Positions 35,611-44,507 of a stretch of 64,000 nucleotides of DNA are shown here, in pieces (within the stretch, counting starts at the first letter, position 1; each line of letters opens with the position of its first letter). The notes under the pieces are model-generated. The model made no database searches. It saw only the letters and a program-made list of their open reading frames with translations, and was not told where the DNA came from. The stretch covers positions 1 through 64,000 of the forward strand of contig NZ_FQUC01000008.1 in NCBI RefSeq assembly GCF_900128985.1, read 5' to 3'. The position numbers were made by a program, and so were the translations under genes. This stretch comes from Indolivaga macrotermitis. GTDB taxonomy: Bacteria > Bacteroidota > Bacteroidia > Bacteroidales > Dysgonomonadaceae.

Positions 35611-36615
35611 ATGAAAAAATTTCAAATCTTAGCACTAAGTGCTATTGCAGCAATCGGTGTAACCGTTGTTTCATGCGATGGAGGAACAGCAACTCCTAAT
35701 GCATCATTAAAAACCGAGGTAGACTCATTGTCTTACGCATACGGTGTACAATTAGCTGAAGGCGGACTTATACAATACATGAACCAATTGGGTGTACTTC
35801 AAGACACAACAATGTTCAGAGCATCATATGCTCAACGTATTGCTGCTGAAACCGATGCTGCTAAAAAAGCGACTTTAGAAAAAGAAATGTCTACAAAGTT
35901 AGATTCTATCAATAAAGCAAACAGCAAAAATCTGGCACTATTCATCAAAGGTTTGAACGAAAGCTTCAGTACTTCAAATAAAGATCAGGATGCTTATTAT
36001 CACGGGCTTCAAATCGGAGGACAGCTGAAACAAATGTCTGAAAACTTCGAAAATCAAGTTCTTGACTCTGCTAAAGTAAACAAATCTGCTTTACTTGCCG
36101 GAGTATTAAACTTTATCAAGAAAGAAAAAGTGGTAATTCCTAACTCAAGCGAATTAATCCAGACTAAAGCTATGGCAGCTCAGGCTAAAGCTCAGGCTAA
36201 ACAAGAGGAAAACCTGAAGAAACAATATCAACCTCAAATCGAAGCCGGAGAAAAGTTCTTAGCCGATAACAAAACTAAAGACGGTGTAATAGCATTACCT
36301 AGCGGATTACAATACAAAATTGTAAAACAAGGCAACGGAGCTAAACCAACAGCATCAGACCGTGTAAAAGTAAATTACAAAGGGACATTACTTGACGGTA
36401 CTGTATTTGACTCTAACGACGGAAAAGACCCTATCGTTTTAGGTGTAGGTCAGGTAATCAAAGGATGGACCGAAGCTCTACAAATTATGCCTGTTGGTTC
36501 TAAGTGGACATTATACATCCCTTACGACTTAGCATATGGTGCACAACAAGCCGGTTCAATAACTCCATTCTCAACTTTGGTATTCGATATCGAACTACTT
36601 GGCATCGAAAAATAA
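35611..36615 (+). CDS. FKBP-type peptidyl-prolyl isomerase, lipoprotein
   Basis: A 334-residue protein with a lipoprotein signal (VVSC, Cys22), a long Ala/Lys/Gln-rich helical FKBP_N linker (about 60-225), and a C-terminal FKBP domain (VKVNYKGTLLDGTVFDSN, GWTEALQIMPVG, PYDLAYG). Probably a periplasmic chaperone on the outer membrane. It forms an operon with the cytoplasmic FKBP; the two FKBP domains are near copies, indicating duplication. A terminator follows. Confidence 0.95.
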   Translation: MKKFQILALSAIAAIGVTVVSCDGGTATPNASLKTEVDSLSYAYGVQLAEGGLIQYMNQLGVLQDTTMFRASYAQRIAAETDAAKKATLEKEMSTKLDSINKANSKNLALFIKGLNESFSTSNKDQDAYYHGLQIGGQLKQMSENFENQVLDSAKVNKSALLAGVLNFIKKEKVVIPNSSELIQTKAMAAQAKAQAKQEENLKKQYQPQIEAGEKFLADNKTKDGVIALPSGLQYKIVKQGNGAKPTASDRVKVNYKGTLLDGTVFDSNDGKDPIVLGVGQVIKGWTEALQIMPVGSKWTLYIPYDLAYGAQQAGSITPFSTLVFDIELLGIEK

Positions 36616-36639
36616 TCTTCGAGAACCAATTATATACAG

Positions 36640-36675
36640 AAACGAGGGTACCCGATTGGGCATCCTCGTTTTTTA
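36640..36675 (+). terminator. Terminator of the FKBP operon
   Basis: AAACGAGG (36640-36647) pairs with CCTCGTTT (36664-36671), followed by a T-run. The 16-base loop can also pair in part. Confidence 0.8.
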
Positions 36676-36866
36676 TACACACAACCGGAATTGAGCCTAT
36701 AATAACGATTTGACTCAATAAAATAATACATTGAACTATTGAATTATCATTAATACATTACAAGGCTATACAATATAACAGATCAGAAACAGGATAGAGT
36801 GCAATAAATAGTAAGCAAAACTCCGTATTTTTCAGTTTTAAAATTACACAATTAAAAAAATAGCAC

Positions 36867-36874
36867 TATATTTG
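36867..36874 (+). promoter_or_regulatory. -7 element of the Lrp-family gene
   Basis: TATATTTG, an exact -7 match, 29 bases before the ATG at 36903. Confidence 0.55.
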
Positions 36875-36902
36875 GTAATTAAATCTAATAAAAAGAAAGA
36901 AT

Positions 36903-37367
36903 ATGGAGAAAATTGATAAACTTGACAAAAAGATTCTGGAGATAATATCCCAGAATGCAAGAATTCCATTCAAGGACGTAGCCCTCGAATGCGGAGTTTC
37001 ACGTGCAGCTATCCACCAACGGGTACAACGGATGATAGAAATGAAAGTAATCATCGGATCAGGATATATCATCAACCCAAAAGTTTTAGGATACAATACA
37101 TGTACTTATATAGGAGTTAAGCTGGAAAAGGGATCAATGTACAAAACAGTAATCCCCGAACTAGATAAAATCCCCGAAATTGTAGAATCTCATTTTACAA
37201 CCGGTCCTTACACTATATTGGTAAAGCTATATGCCAGAGACAATGAGCACCTGATGGATTTACTGAATAATAAAATACAGGAAATACCGGGAGTAGTAGC
37301 GACCGAAACTATGATATCACTTAGTCAGGGAGTAAAACGCCAGATTCCTATATCTAAAACAGAATAA
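36903..37367 (+). CDS. Lrp/AsnC-family transcription regulator
   Basis: A 154-residue regulator: N-terminal winged helix-turn-helix (about 5-60; DKKILEIISQNAR, GVSRAAIHQRVQRM) and C-terminal RAM ligand domain (about 75-145). It forms multimers that respond to amino acids. Location between the FKBP and PASTA units gives no clue to target; it is alone on its transcript, with a terminator behind it. Confidence 0.95.
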   Translation: MEKIDKLDKKILEIISQNARIPFKDVALECGVSRAAIHQRVQRMIEMKVIIGSGYIINPKVLGYNTCTYIGVKLEKGSMYKTVIPELDKIPEIVESHFTTGPYTILVKLYARDNEHLMDLLNNKIQEIPGVVATETMISLSQGVKRQIPISKTE

Positions 37368-37400
37368 TAGTTTTCATCTCATCTTTCTGTGAGACAAAAG

Positions 37401-37444
37401 CACAAAAGGATAGTCAATCATATATATTTGACTATCCTTTTGTG
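37401..37444 (+). terminator. Terminator of the Lrp-family gene
   Basis: A perfect 17-bp stem (37401-37417 and 37428-37444) with an AT-rich 10-base loop. The 3' arm has a T4 run. Confidence 0.85.
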
Positions 37445-37549
37445 TGTTATAAAAGATACAATGCCAACAAATAAGTCCGGTAACGATCTATATACAGACA
37501 TCGCAAATACAAAAAAAGTGAAAAGCATATGCTTTCATATATTTTTTAA

Positions 37550-37557
37550 TACTTTTG
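37550..37557 (+). promoter_or_regulatory. -7 element of the PASTA-rluD unit
   Basis: TACTTTTG, an exact -7 match, 37 bases before the ATG at 37595. Confidence 0.6.
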
Positions 37558-37594
37558 CAATTCGGATGGGAACGTCCTTAAACAGAAAATCAAA

Positions 37595-38209
37595 ATGGTA
37601 GACTTTTTGAAAAAATTTATAGCTAATATATATGTCCGTAACATCCTTTTAATGGCTGTTTTACTTTTTGTCCTTATCGGAATCGTTCTTTTTTGCCTGA
37701 ATCAGTATACGCGGCACAATAAATCGATCGAAGTACCCGATCTGAGAGGACTGCAAATACAAGAAGTAGCACCTATAATCGGATCCAAAGATTTAAAATA
37801 TGAGGTAGTAGATTCTGTATACAACAAAGACGGGGTACCCGGTGCGATTGTAGAACAGATTCCACTGGGAAAATCACATGTAAAAGAAGGACGCACCATA
37901 TACCTGACTATACAGGCACGAAGCGAACAGCTCGTTGCGGTTCCCGATCTCGAAGACTCGTCACTCCGACAATCCGAAGCATTATTGAGGGCTTTGGGAT
38001 TCAGCAATATAAATATCGTAAGAATTCCATCGGAATATCTTGACCTCGTATTCGGGCTCGAATACAAAGGAGCAACTGTAAAAGGTGGACAAAAAATACC
38101 TAAGAACGCTACACTTACACTCAAAGTAGGTGATGGAGGAATATCATCAGACAGCATAAGCTCTGAAGAAGTAGAAGTAGAAACAGACACCAGTAGCGAA
38201 ACATTCTGA
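37595..38209 (+). CDS. PASTA-domain membrane protein
   Basis: A 204-residue protein: one N-terminal membrane helix (about 15-38), then two PASTA domains (about 48-110 and 115-185) on the outer side, and a short acidic Ser/Glu tail. PASTA domains bind peptidoglycan fragments. There is no kinase domain, unlike PknB-type proteins. It is four bases upstream of the rluD-like gene and near ddl, a grouping common in Bacteroidota and suggesting cell-wall coupling. Confidence 0.93.
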   Translation: MVDFLKKFIANIYVRNILLMAVLLFVLIGIVLFCLNQYTRHNKSIEVPDLRGLQIQEVAPIIGSKDLKYEVVDSVYNKDGVPGAIVEQIPLGKSHVKEGRTIYLTIQARSEQLVAVPDLEDSSLRQSEALLRALGFSNINIVRIPSEYLDLVFGLEYKGATVKGGQKIPKNATLTLKVGDGGISSDSISSEEVEVETDTSSETF

Positions 38210-38212
38210 TAT

Positions 38213-39274
38213 ATGAACGAAAGTAATGATGAAATAGATGATCTTCTGGACGAAGATCAGGAAGAAAACGTATCAGAACAATACGAACATTACAGATTTG
38301 TCGCCGACAAGGGACAAGGATTACTCCGTGTCGACAAATTTATAACCTGCCGCATAGAAGGCATCTCCCGCAACAGAATTCAGAGTGCAGCCGATGCCGG
38401 TTGCATCCTGGCAAATGGAACTCCCGTAAAATCGAATTATAAGGTAAAGCCCAATGATGTGATATCCATAGTAATGGATCGCCCTAAACGGGAAATTGAA
38501 ATCATACCCGAAGACCTGCCTATCGATATTATATATGAAGATGCTGATCTGATGGTTATCAATAAACAACCCGGACTAGTGGTTCATCCCGGACATGGAA
38601 ACTATACAGGCACTCTGGTCAATGCCATAGCATGGCATCTTAAAGACTCACCAGAATACGATTCGAAAGACCCTCGCTTAGGACTTGTACACCGTATAGA
38701 CAAAGATACTTCCGGATTACTGGTCATAGCCAAGACAGCTAATGCTAAAGCCCACTTATCGGGTCAGTTTTTCGATAAAACCACCAAGCGCGAATATATT
38801 GCACTCGTGTGGGGATTAGTCTCAGAAGACCGGGGACGTATCGAGGGAAATATAGGACGAAATGTAAGAGATCGCTTACAAATGACTGTATTCGAGGATG
38901 GTGAGCAAGGAAAACCCGCTGTAACCAATTACGAAGTGATCGAGCGCTTAGGCTATGTAACAGTCGTTAAATGCAAACTGGAAACAGGGCGCACCCATCA
39001 GATAAGGGTACATATGAAATATATAGGCCATACACTTTTTAATGATGCTCGCTATGGAGGCGATCAAATATTAAAAGGTACAACCTTTTCCAAATATAAG
39101 CAATTTGTGCAGAACTGTTTCAATATATGTCCGAGACAGGCTCTACATGCCCGCACCCTAGGTTTTGTACATCCCCGCACAGGTGAAGAAATGCTATTCG
39201 AGAGCCCTTTACCTATGGATATGCAACAACTGACCGAAAAATGGAGAAACTATATTGCCGGCAGGGAAGTTTAA
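38213..39274 (+). CDS. rluD: RluA/RluD-family pseudouridine synthase
   Basis: A 353-residue synthase with an acidic N-terminus, an S4 RNA-binding domain (about 38-90) and the catalytic domain with Asp163 in HRIDKDTSG. The family makes pseudouridine in 23S rRNA (helix 69 for RluD). The S4 domain plus length fits RluD best, but RluC-like activity cannot be excluded. Three bases from the PASTA gene, so cotranscribed. Confidence 0.93.
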   Translation: MNESNDEIDDLLDEDQEENVSEQYEHYRFVADKGQGLLRVDKFITCRIEGISRNRIQSAADAGCILANGTPVKSNYKVKPNDVISIVMDRPKREIEIIPEDLPIDIIYEDADLMVINKQPGLVVHPGHGNYTGTLVNAIAWHLKDSPEYDSKDPRLGLVHRIDKDTSGLLVIAKTANAKAHLSGQFFDKTTKREYIALVWGLVSEDRGRIEGNIGRNVRDRLQMTVFEDGEQGKPAVTNYEVIERLGYVTVVKCKLETGRTHQIRVHMKYIGHTLFNDARYGGDQILKGTTFSKYKQFVQNCFNICPRQALHARTLGFVHPRTGEEMLFESPLPMDMQQLTEKWRNYIAGREV

Positions 39275-39326
39275 TTCTGTAAGAGGCAAAAAAGGCTTTC
39301 AGCTAAAAGTAATTATCGAGATAAAA

Positions 39327-39334
39327 TAAATTTG
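39327..39334 (+). promoter_or_regulatory. -7 element of ddl
   Basis: TAAATTTG, an exact -7 match, 25 bases before the ATG at 39359. A TTG at 39332 lies inside it and is not the start. Confidence 0.6.
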
Positions 39335-39358
39335 TATTTCAAACAGGATCAACAGGTC

Positions 39359-40342
39359 ATGAAAAAGAATATTGCAATAGTATGGGGCGGCTATTCTTCC
39401 GAAATAGTTGTATCGGAAAAAAGCATGCTGGGTATCTATTCCTTTATGGATAAAGAGCAATACCATGTTATTAAAGTAAAAATAACCAGAGACAGCTGGA
39501 CAGCTACTATTGATGACCGGGAATACTTTGTAGACAAGAACGATTTTTCGGTACAAAAAGAAAATCAAAAAGTAAAAATTGATTTTGCATATATAACCAT
39601 ACACGGCACTCCCGGCGAAGATGGACACCTTCAAGGCTATCTGGATATGTTAAATATCCCCTACTCGACTTGCGGAATGACAGCATCGACTCTGACATTT
39701 AACAAATTTATTTGCAACAATTTCCTAAAAAACTTTGGGCTCAATGTTGCTAAATCAGTATATTTAACCAAAGAAACCAAGTACAACGTCGACGAAATAA
39801 CTGATAGTCTGGGCTTACCCGTATTTGTAAAGCCGAACACCGGAGGATCTAGTTTCGCAACGACTAAAGTAAAGGTCAAAGAAAAGATGCAAGAAGCAAT
39901 CGATTCGGCATTCGGCGAAGCTTCGGATGTCATCATCGAAAGCTTTATAAGTGGACGTGAAGTTACCTGCGGTTGCTACAAGACCGGCTCTAAGGAAGTG
40001 GTATTACCATTGACCGAGGTGGTAACACAAAACGAGTTTTTCGATTACAATGCCAAGTATATGGGCGAAGTCGAAGAAATTACCCCGGCTCAGCTACCGG
40101 ATGACATAACAAAAGAAATACAGTTGTTAACATCTAAAATATATGATTTGATAAATGCCAAAGGCATAATAAGAGCCGATTTTATCATATCCGACAACAT
40201 TCCGTATTTATTGGAAGTAAATACAACCCCGGGAATGACAGCAACAAGCTTCATCCCGCAACAGGTCAAAGCTGCCAATTTAAGCATGACCGATGTATTA
40301 TCTGAAATTATTGAATGTGAATATCTTAAAAACGCAAAATAA
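39359..40342 (+). CDS. ddl: D-alanine--D-alanine ligase
   Basis: A 327-residue ATP-grasp ligase that makes the D-Ala-D-Ala end of peptidoglycan precursors. ATG 39359 (MKKNIAIVWGGYSSE) is preferred over a TTG at 39332 that overlaps the promoter. ATP-grasp parts: VFVKPNTGGSSF near 165, then the metal-binding LLEVNTTPGMT near 285. Length is slightly below the usual form but all key parts are there. Followed three bases later by an acyltransferase gene. Confidence 0.95.
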   Translation: MKKNIAIVWGGYSSEIVVSEKSMLGIYSFMDKEQYHVIKVKITRDSWTATIDDREYFVDKNDFSVQKENQKVKIDFAYITIHGTPGEDGHLQGYLDMLNIPYSTCGMTASTLTFNKFICNNFLKNFGLNVAKSVYLTKETKYNVDEITDSLGLPVFVKPNTGGSSFATTKVKVKEKMQEAIDSAFGEASDVIIESFISGREVTCGCYKTGSKEVVLPLTEVVTQNEFFDYNAKYMGEVEEITPAQLPDDITKEIQLLTSKIYDLINAKGIIRADFIISDNIPYLLEVNTTPGMTATSFIPQQVKAANLSMTDVLSEIIECEYLKNAK

Positions 40343-40345
40343 TTT

Positions 40346-41497
40346 ATGAATAGCGATAAGTTTAGCGACATAGCTCCATTAGAAGATCATCAGGTTAGAG
40401 ACACTATTCAGGAATTACTTGTTGATCCTGGGTTTCTTCATGCCGTAAAATATATTTTACCGGATGTCAACTGGGATGAGTTCTCTGCCGAAATGTCGAA
40501 GTACAATACAAAGTTCGACTTCCAGAGCCAGATGATTGCCCCTACCGTATGGGGATTAACACGCAGAACAGCATCTTCTGTAGAAAGTTCCGGCTGGGAA
40601 AGCATCAGCAAAGACAAATCGAACCTTTTTATATCCAATCACCGGGATATCATACTCGATGCAGGTATTCTGAACATCCTCCTCAATTCGAAAGGATTTG
40701 AGACCACAGAGATTGCTATCGGCGATAATCTTCTGATTCATCCGTGGATAGAAAAACTGGTTAAGCTAAACAAAAGCTTCCTCGTTAAAAGAGGAGTATC
40801 CGTAAGGCAGATGCTTGAGGTATCGAAGCACATGTCAGAATATATACACCATACGATCAACGAAAAAAGAGAATCCGTATGGCTCGCTCAGAGGGAAGGA
40901 CGCGCCAAAGATTCTAACGACCGTACACAGGAAAGCCTGTTGAAAATGCTGGCTCTCTGGCCCGAAACCGGATCTTTTATCGACCGTATCAAAGAGCTGA
41001 ATATATTACCGTTATCCATATCGTACGAATTCGATCCATGCGATTATCTGAAAGCAAAAGAATTTCAACAAAAAAGGGATAACCCCGAATACAAAAAAGC
41101 ACAGATCGATGACCTGCGCAATATGGAGATAGGACTGCTCGGCTTCAAAGGCAATATCCATTTCAGGTTAGGGAAACCTATCAATGACAAGCTTGATCCT
41201 ATTAAGCTACTCGACAAAAAAGAGCAAACCGCTGCTTTAGCTGCAGTTATTGATAAAGAGATACATCTGAATTACGAATTTTATCCTTGCAATTATATTG
41301 CTTATGATTTATTGAATAATTCGGACAAATTCGGAAACAAATATACAGATGAACAAAAAAATGAATTTGAGGAATATCTGGCTAAGCAAATCGGGAAAAT
41401 AGATTTAGAGAATAAAGACATACCTTTCCTGAGAATCAAACTTCTCGAGATGTATTCGAATACATTAAAAAACTATCTGGTGGCCAAGGGAGAATAA
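40346..41497 (+). CDS. Acyltransferase of the PlsC/glycerol-3-phosphate class
   Basis: A 383-residue protein with acyltransferase block I NHRDIILD (His-x4-Asp, near residue 94-101) and a later block EGRAKD near 190. Members transfer acyl groups to glycerol phosphates or related lipids. I see no clear membrane helix, so it may be peripheral. The C-terminal half (220-383) is rich in Lys and Glu and unfamiliar. It is coupled to ddl three bases upstream. Confidence 0.85.
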   Translation: MNSDKFSDIAPLEDHQVRDTIQELLVDPGFLHAVKYILPDVNWDEFSAEMSKYNTKFDFQSQMIAPTVWGLTRRTASSVESSGWESISKDKSNLFISNHRDIILDAGILNILLNSKGFETTEIAIGDNLLIHPWIEKLVKLNKSFLVKRGVSVRQMLEVSKHMSEYIHHTINEKRESVWLAQREGRAKDSNDRTQESLLKMLALWPETGSFIDRIKELNILPLSISYEFDPCDYLKAKEFQQKRDNPEYKKAQIDDLRNMEIGLLGFKGNIHFRLGKPINDKLDPIKLLDKKEQTAALAAVIDKEIHLNYEFYPCNYIAYDLLNNSDKFGNKYTDEQKNEFEEYLAKQIGKIDLENKDIPFLRIKLLEMYSNTLKNYLVAKGE

Positions 41498-41553
41498 TTC
41501 TTCCTTTTTCCCTTTTTTAATAATTTGGAGAGACGCTTTTCATACTTTCTCCT

Positions 41554-41561
41554 TATTTTTG
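41554..41561 (+). promoter_or_regulatory. -7 element of the DUF4468 gene
   Basis: TATTTTTG, an exact -7 match, 66 bases before ATG 41628. A TTG at 41559 overlaps it and is not a likely start. Confidence 0.55.
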
Positions 41562-41627
41562 TACAGAAGGCTTAGCCCTCAGATAAAAGCAATACGAATA
41601 GCAATCGGCTTTCTAAAACGAAAAACT

Positions 41628-42200
41628 ATGAGCAAATCTTTCAAAACAATATTGATTACAATATGTTTCTGTTTGAGTATAACTAATATATATTCACAAG
41701 ACTTACTTCAGAACCAGAAATTCACATATGTACCGACTTTCGAAGGAAAAGTTATATTTCTAAAAGAAATACCACTGGTTTCGACCAACCTCGACAATAG
41801 TTATACGCTACTGAAAGATTGGTGTAAAACGACTTATGCCGCAGAACCCCTTATCTCAAATATAAGATACGACAATACGAACAAAGAAGTAGTTATCAAA
41901 TCTAAAATAGAGTTGTTGTTACCTCCTAATGCAAAAAATGTAAGAGAAAAAGTAACCATGACTTACCATCTCAATACATTTATATTCAATAACAAATGTG
42001 TATTCGAGCTCAAAGACATCACATATTTATTGCCTAATAGCCGGAAAAGTGTCAAAGCGGAAGACATGATTACAGACAGAGCCCTGTCACTAAAAGATGA
42101 TGGACACGAAATAAGGCAAAACACCCAAAAGAGTACACTGTATTTTCTGAACGAATTAGCTGATAAAATAGGGAATGCCGTTAACAATACTGCAAACTAA
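41628..42200 (+). CDS. DUF4468-like secreted protein
   Basis: With ATG 41628 the protein has 190 residues: a signal peptide (cleavage near YSQ, residue 22) and a mature domain that fits the Bacteroidales DUF4468 (TBP-like fold) family: a 'VSTNLDNSYTLLKDW' opening, then strands ending near ELKDITYLLP. Function is unknown. The frame extends upstream to 41559 with TTG, but that overlaps the -7 element. It converges with rnhB. Confidence 0.7.
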   Translation: MSKSFKTILITICFCLSITNIYSQDLLQNQKFTYVPTFEGKVIFLKEIPLVSTNLDNSYTLLKDWCKTTYAAEPLISNIRYDNTNKEVVIKSKIELLLPPNAKNVREKVTMTYHLNTFIFNNKCVFELKDITYLLPNSRKSVKAEDMITDRALSLKDDGHEIRQNTQKSTLYFLNELADKIGNAVNNTAN

Positions 42201-42208
42201 CGGTAAGA

Positions 42209-42811
42209 TCATTCAAAGTCTAAAGAAAGCTGCTTGCTTAATAAGGTAAAAGACATTCGGTGATAAGGTGTCACACCAAACTCTGCTATCGCTTTCCGGT
42301 GTCTTATAGTCGGATATCCTTTATTCGTATCCCAACCATAAGCAGGATATTCATTATGAATATTCAGCATAAAATCGTCCCTATACGTTTTAGCCAATAT
42401 AGAAGCTGCCGCTATCGGTAAATACTTCCCATCACCTTTAACAACGCAAGTATTTACAATATCCTTGTATTTTCTAAACCGGTTTCCATCTATAAGTAAA
42501 TGTTCCGGAACCACTGATAATTGGTCAATAGCCCTGTGCATAGCCAGAAACGAAGCATTCAGAATATTTATTTTATCGATTTCCTGATGGTCTACAATTC
42601 CTACAGCCCATGCCAAAGCTCTATCTTCAATAATACTCCTCAGTTCGTAACGGTCTTTTTCTTTTACTTGCTTAGAGTCATTCAGAAGAGCACATTCGAA
42701 ATCTTTCGGCAAAATAACCGCAGCAGCAAAAACAGGTCCGGCAAGACATCCCCTTCCGGCCTCGTCACATCCGGCTTCAATTTTATCAGGATTTAGAAAA
42801 AGTTCCAGCAT
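42209..42811 (-). CDS. rnhB: Ribonuclease HII
   Basis: A 200-residue enzyme that cuts RNA in RNA:DNA hybrids and single ribonucleotides in DNA. Asp16-Glu17 in [12 protein letters not shown] and the later LLIDGN (Asp near 108) give the catalytic acids. Length normal. -7 element TACTTTTG on the minus strand at 42924-42917. Convergent with the DUF4468 gene nine bases away. Confidence 0.96.
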   Translation of the reverse strand: MLELFLNPDKIEAGCDEAGRGCLAGPVFAAAVILPKDFECALLNDSKQVKEKDRYELRSIIEDRALAWAVGIVDHQEIDKINILNASFLAMHRAIDQLSVVPEHLLIDGNRFRKYKDIVNTCVVKGDGKYLPIAAASILAKTYRDDFMLNIHNEYPAYGWDTNKGYPTIRHRKAIAEFGVTPYHRMSFTLLSKQLSLDFE

Positions 42812-42916
42812 TATTATCAGTTATAAGTTTCCTTATTCAGTAATTAAGTGTCAAGTATCGGTTAATACCCGGGAGCAATTTCCCCTCAATAAGAAATATA
42901 AAACCGATTTACCTTT

Positions 42917-42924
42917 CAAAAGTA
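42917..42924 (-). promoter_or_regulatory. -7 element of rnhB
   Basis: On the minus strand it reads TACTTTTG, 105 bases before the rnhB ATG. No TTG at the -33 spacing. Confidence 0.5.
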
Positions 42925-43007
42925 GAAAAAACAGGTCAATTTGACGAATACTACGATATTTAATAAATATTTTGACATCATACTCATAAATAATTGATTA
43001 AAAAAAT

Positions 43008-43015
43008 TACCTTTG
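43008..43015 (+). promoter_or_regulatory. -7 element of purB
   Basis: TACCTTTG, an exact -7 match, 84 bases before the ATG at 43100. Confidence 0.55.
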
Positions 43016-43099
43016 TTATGGTTAATAAGGAAAATCAAAAAAACACTTAGTTGTCAGTAACAAAACCTGTTATATCTAAAAAGATAAATATTACCAAAG

Positions 43100-44443
43100 A
43101 TGAAACTAGATACCCTAACAGCCATCAGCCCCATTGATGGACGTTATCGTGGCAAGACCGGAGAATTAGCTAATTATTTTTCGGAATATGCTTTAATAAA
43201 GTACCGTGTACATGTAGAAGTGGAATATTTCATAGCTCTATGCGAACTACCGTTACCACAACTAAAAAGTATTGATAAAAATGTATTCCCTAAGCTAAGA
43301 AATATAGTCGGGGATTTTTCCGAAGAGGAAGCAAACCACATTAAGGAAATCGAAAAAACAACCAACCACGATGTAAAAGCCGTGGAATATTTTATCAAAG
43401 AAAAATTCGACGAATTAAAACTGGATGCTTATAAAGAATTTATTCACTTTGGGCTTACATCCCAAGACATAAATAACACATCTATACCTCTTTCTTTGAA
43501 AGATGCATTGAACAAAGTTTATTATCCTTTGTTACAAGAGTTAATAGATGATTTGAAAGCTAAAGCGAATGAATGGGATGCAATTCCGATGTTGGCAAAA
43601 ACACACGGGCAACCGGCATCACCTACACGCTTAGGTAAAGAAGTAATGGTATTTGTAAGCAGATTAGAGAATCAGCTCGAATTATTAAAAGCGGTTCCAT
43701 TCTCCGCAAAATTTGGCGGGGCAACAGGTAATTACAACGCTCATAAGGTTGCATATCCTGATTTTAACTGGAAAGAATTCGGATCTAAATTCACATCCGA
43801 AAAACTCGGGTTAGTCAGGGAGGAATATACTACCCAAATATCAAATTATGATAATCTGGCAGCTGTATTCGATGCTTTGAAACGAATTAATACGATTATT
43901 ATCGATCTTGACAGGGATTTCTGGCAATACATTTCGATGGAGTACTTTAAACAAAGGATCAAAGCCGGCGAGATAGGATCATCGGCAATGCCCCATAAAG
44001 TAAACCCTATCGACTTCGAAAACGCCGAAGGAAATCTGGGGATTGCAAATGCGATTCTGGAGCATTTATCAGCCAAATTGCCAATATCGCGTCTACAAAG
44101 AGACCTCACTGATTCTACTGTTTTGAGAAACATAGGAGTACCGATGGGACATATCCTGATCTCTTTACAAAGTACGCTTAAAGGACTAGGGAAATTACTT
44201 CTGAACCAGGAAGCTTTTAATCGTGATCTGGAACATAACTGGGCAGTTGTTGCCGAAGCAATACAAACAATTCTTCGCCGTGAAGGTTATCCGAAGCCAT
44301 ACGAAGCATTGAAAGAACTGACCCGTACTAATGAAGCTATAACAGCCAAGTCTATCGAAGCTTTTATCGATGGACTGTCAGTCAGTGAAAATATTAAAAA
44401 GGAATTGAAACAAATTACGCCTCAGACCTATACGGGAGTATAA
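43100..44443 (+). CDS. purB: Adenylosuccinate lyase
   Basis: A 447-residue fumarase/aspartase-superfamily enzyme that releases fumarate from SAICAR and adenylosuccinate in purine synthesis. The signature GSSAMPHKVNP is near residue 293-303 and HFGLTSQDINNT near 114 holds a catalytic His region. Length typical. It is alone on its transcript ahead of the rluB-like gene. Confidence 0.97.
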   Translation: MKLDTLTAISPIDGRYRGKTGELANYFSEYALIKYRVHVEVEYFIALCELPLPQLKSIDKNVFPKLRNIVGDFSEEEANHIKEIEKTTNHDVKAVEYFIKEKFDELKLDAYKEFIHFGLTSQDINNTSIPLSLKDALNKVYYPLLQELIDDLKAKANEWDAIPMLAKTHGQPASPTRLGKEVMVFVSRLENQLELLKAVPFSAKFGGATGNYNAHKVAYPDFNWKEFGSKFTSEKLGLVREEYTTQISNYDNLAAVFDALKRINTIIIDLDRDFWQYISMEYFKQRIKAGEIGSSAMPHKVNPIDFENAEGNLGIANAILEHLSAKLPISRLQRDLTDSTVLRNIGVPMGHILISLQSTLKGLGKLLLNQEAFNRDLEHNWAVVAEAIQTILRREGYPKPYEALKELTRTNEAITAKSIEAFIDGLSVSENIKKELKQITPQTYTGV

Positions 44444-44507
44444 ACAACAATATAGCCGTGAGGTTATTTAAATAATCAAATTATTAAAAATTTAATTTTA
44501 ACCCAAG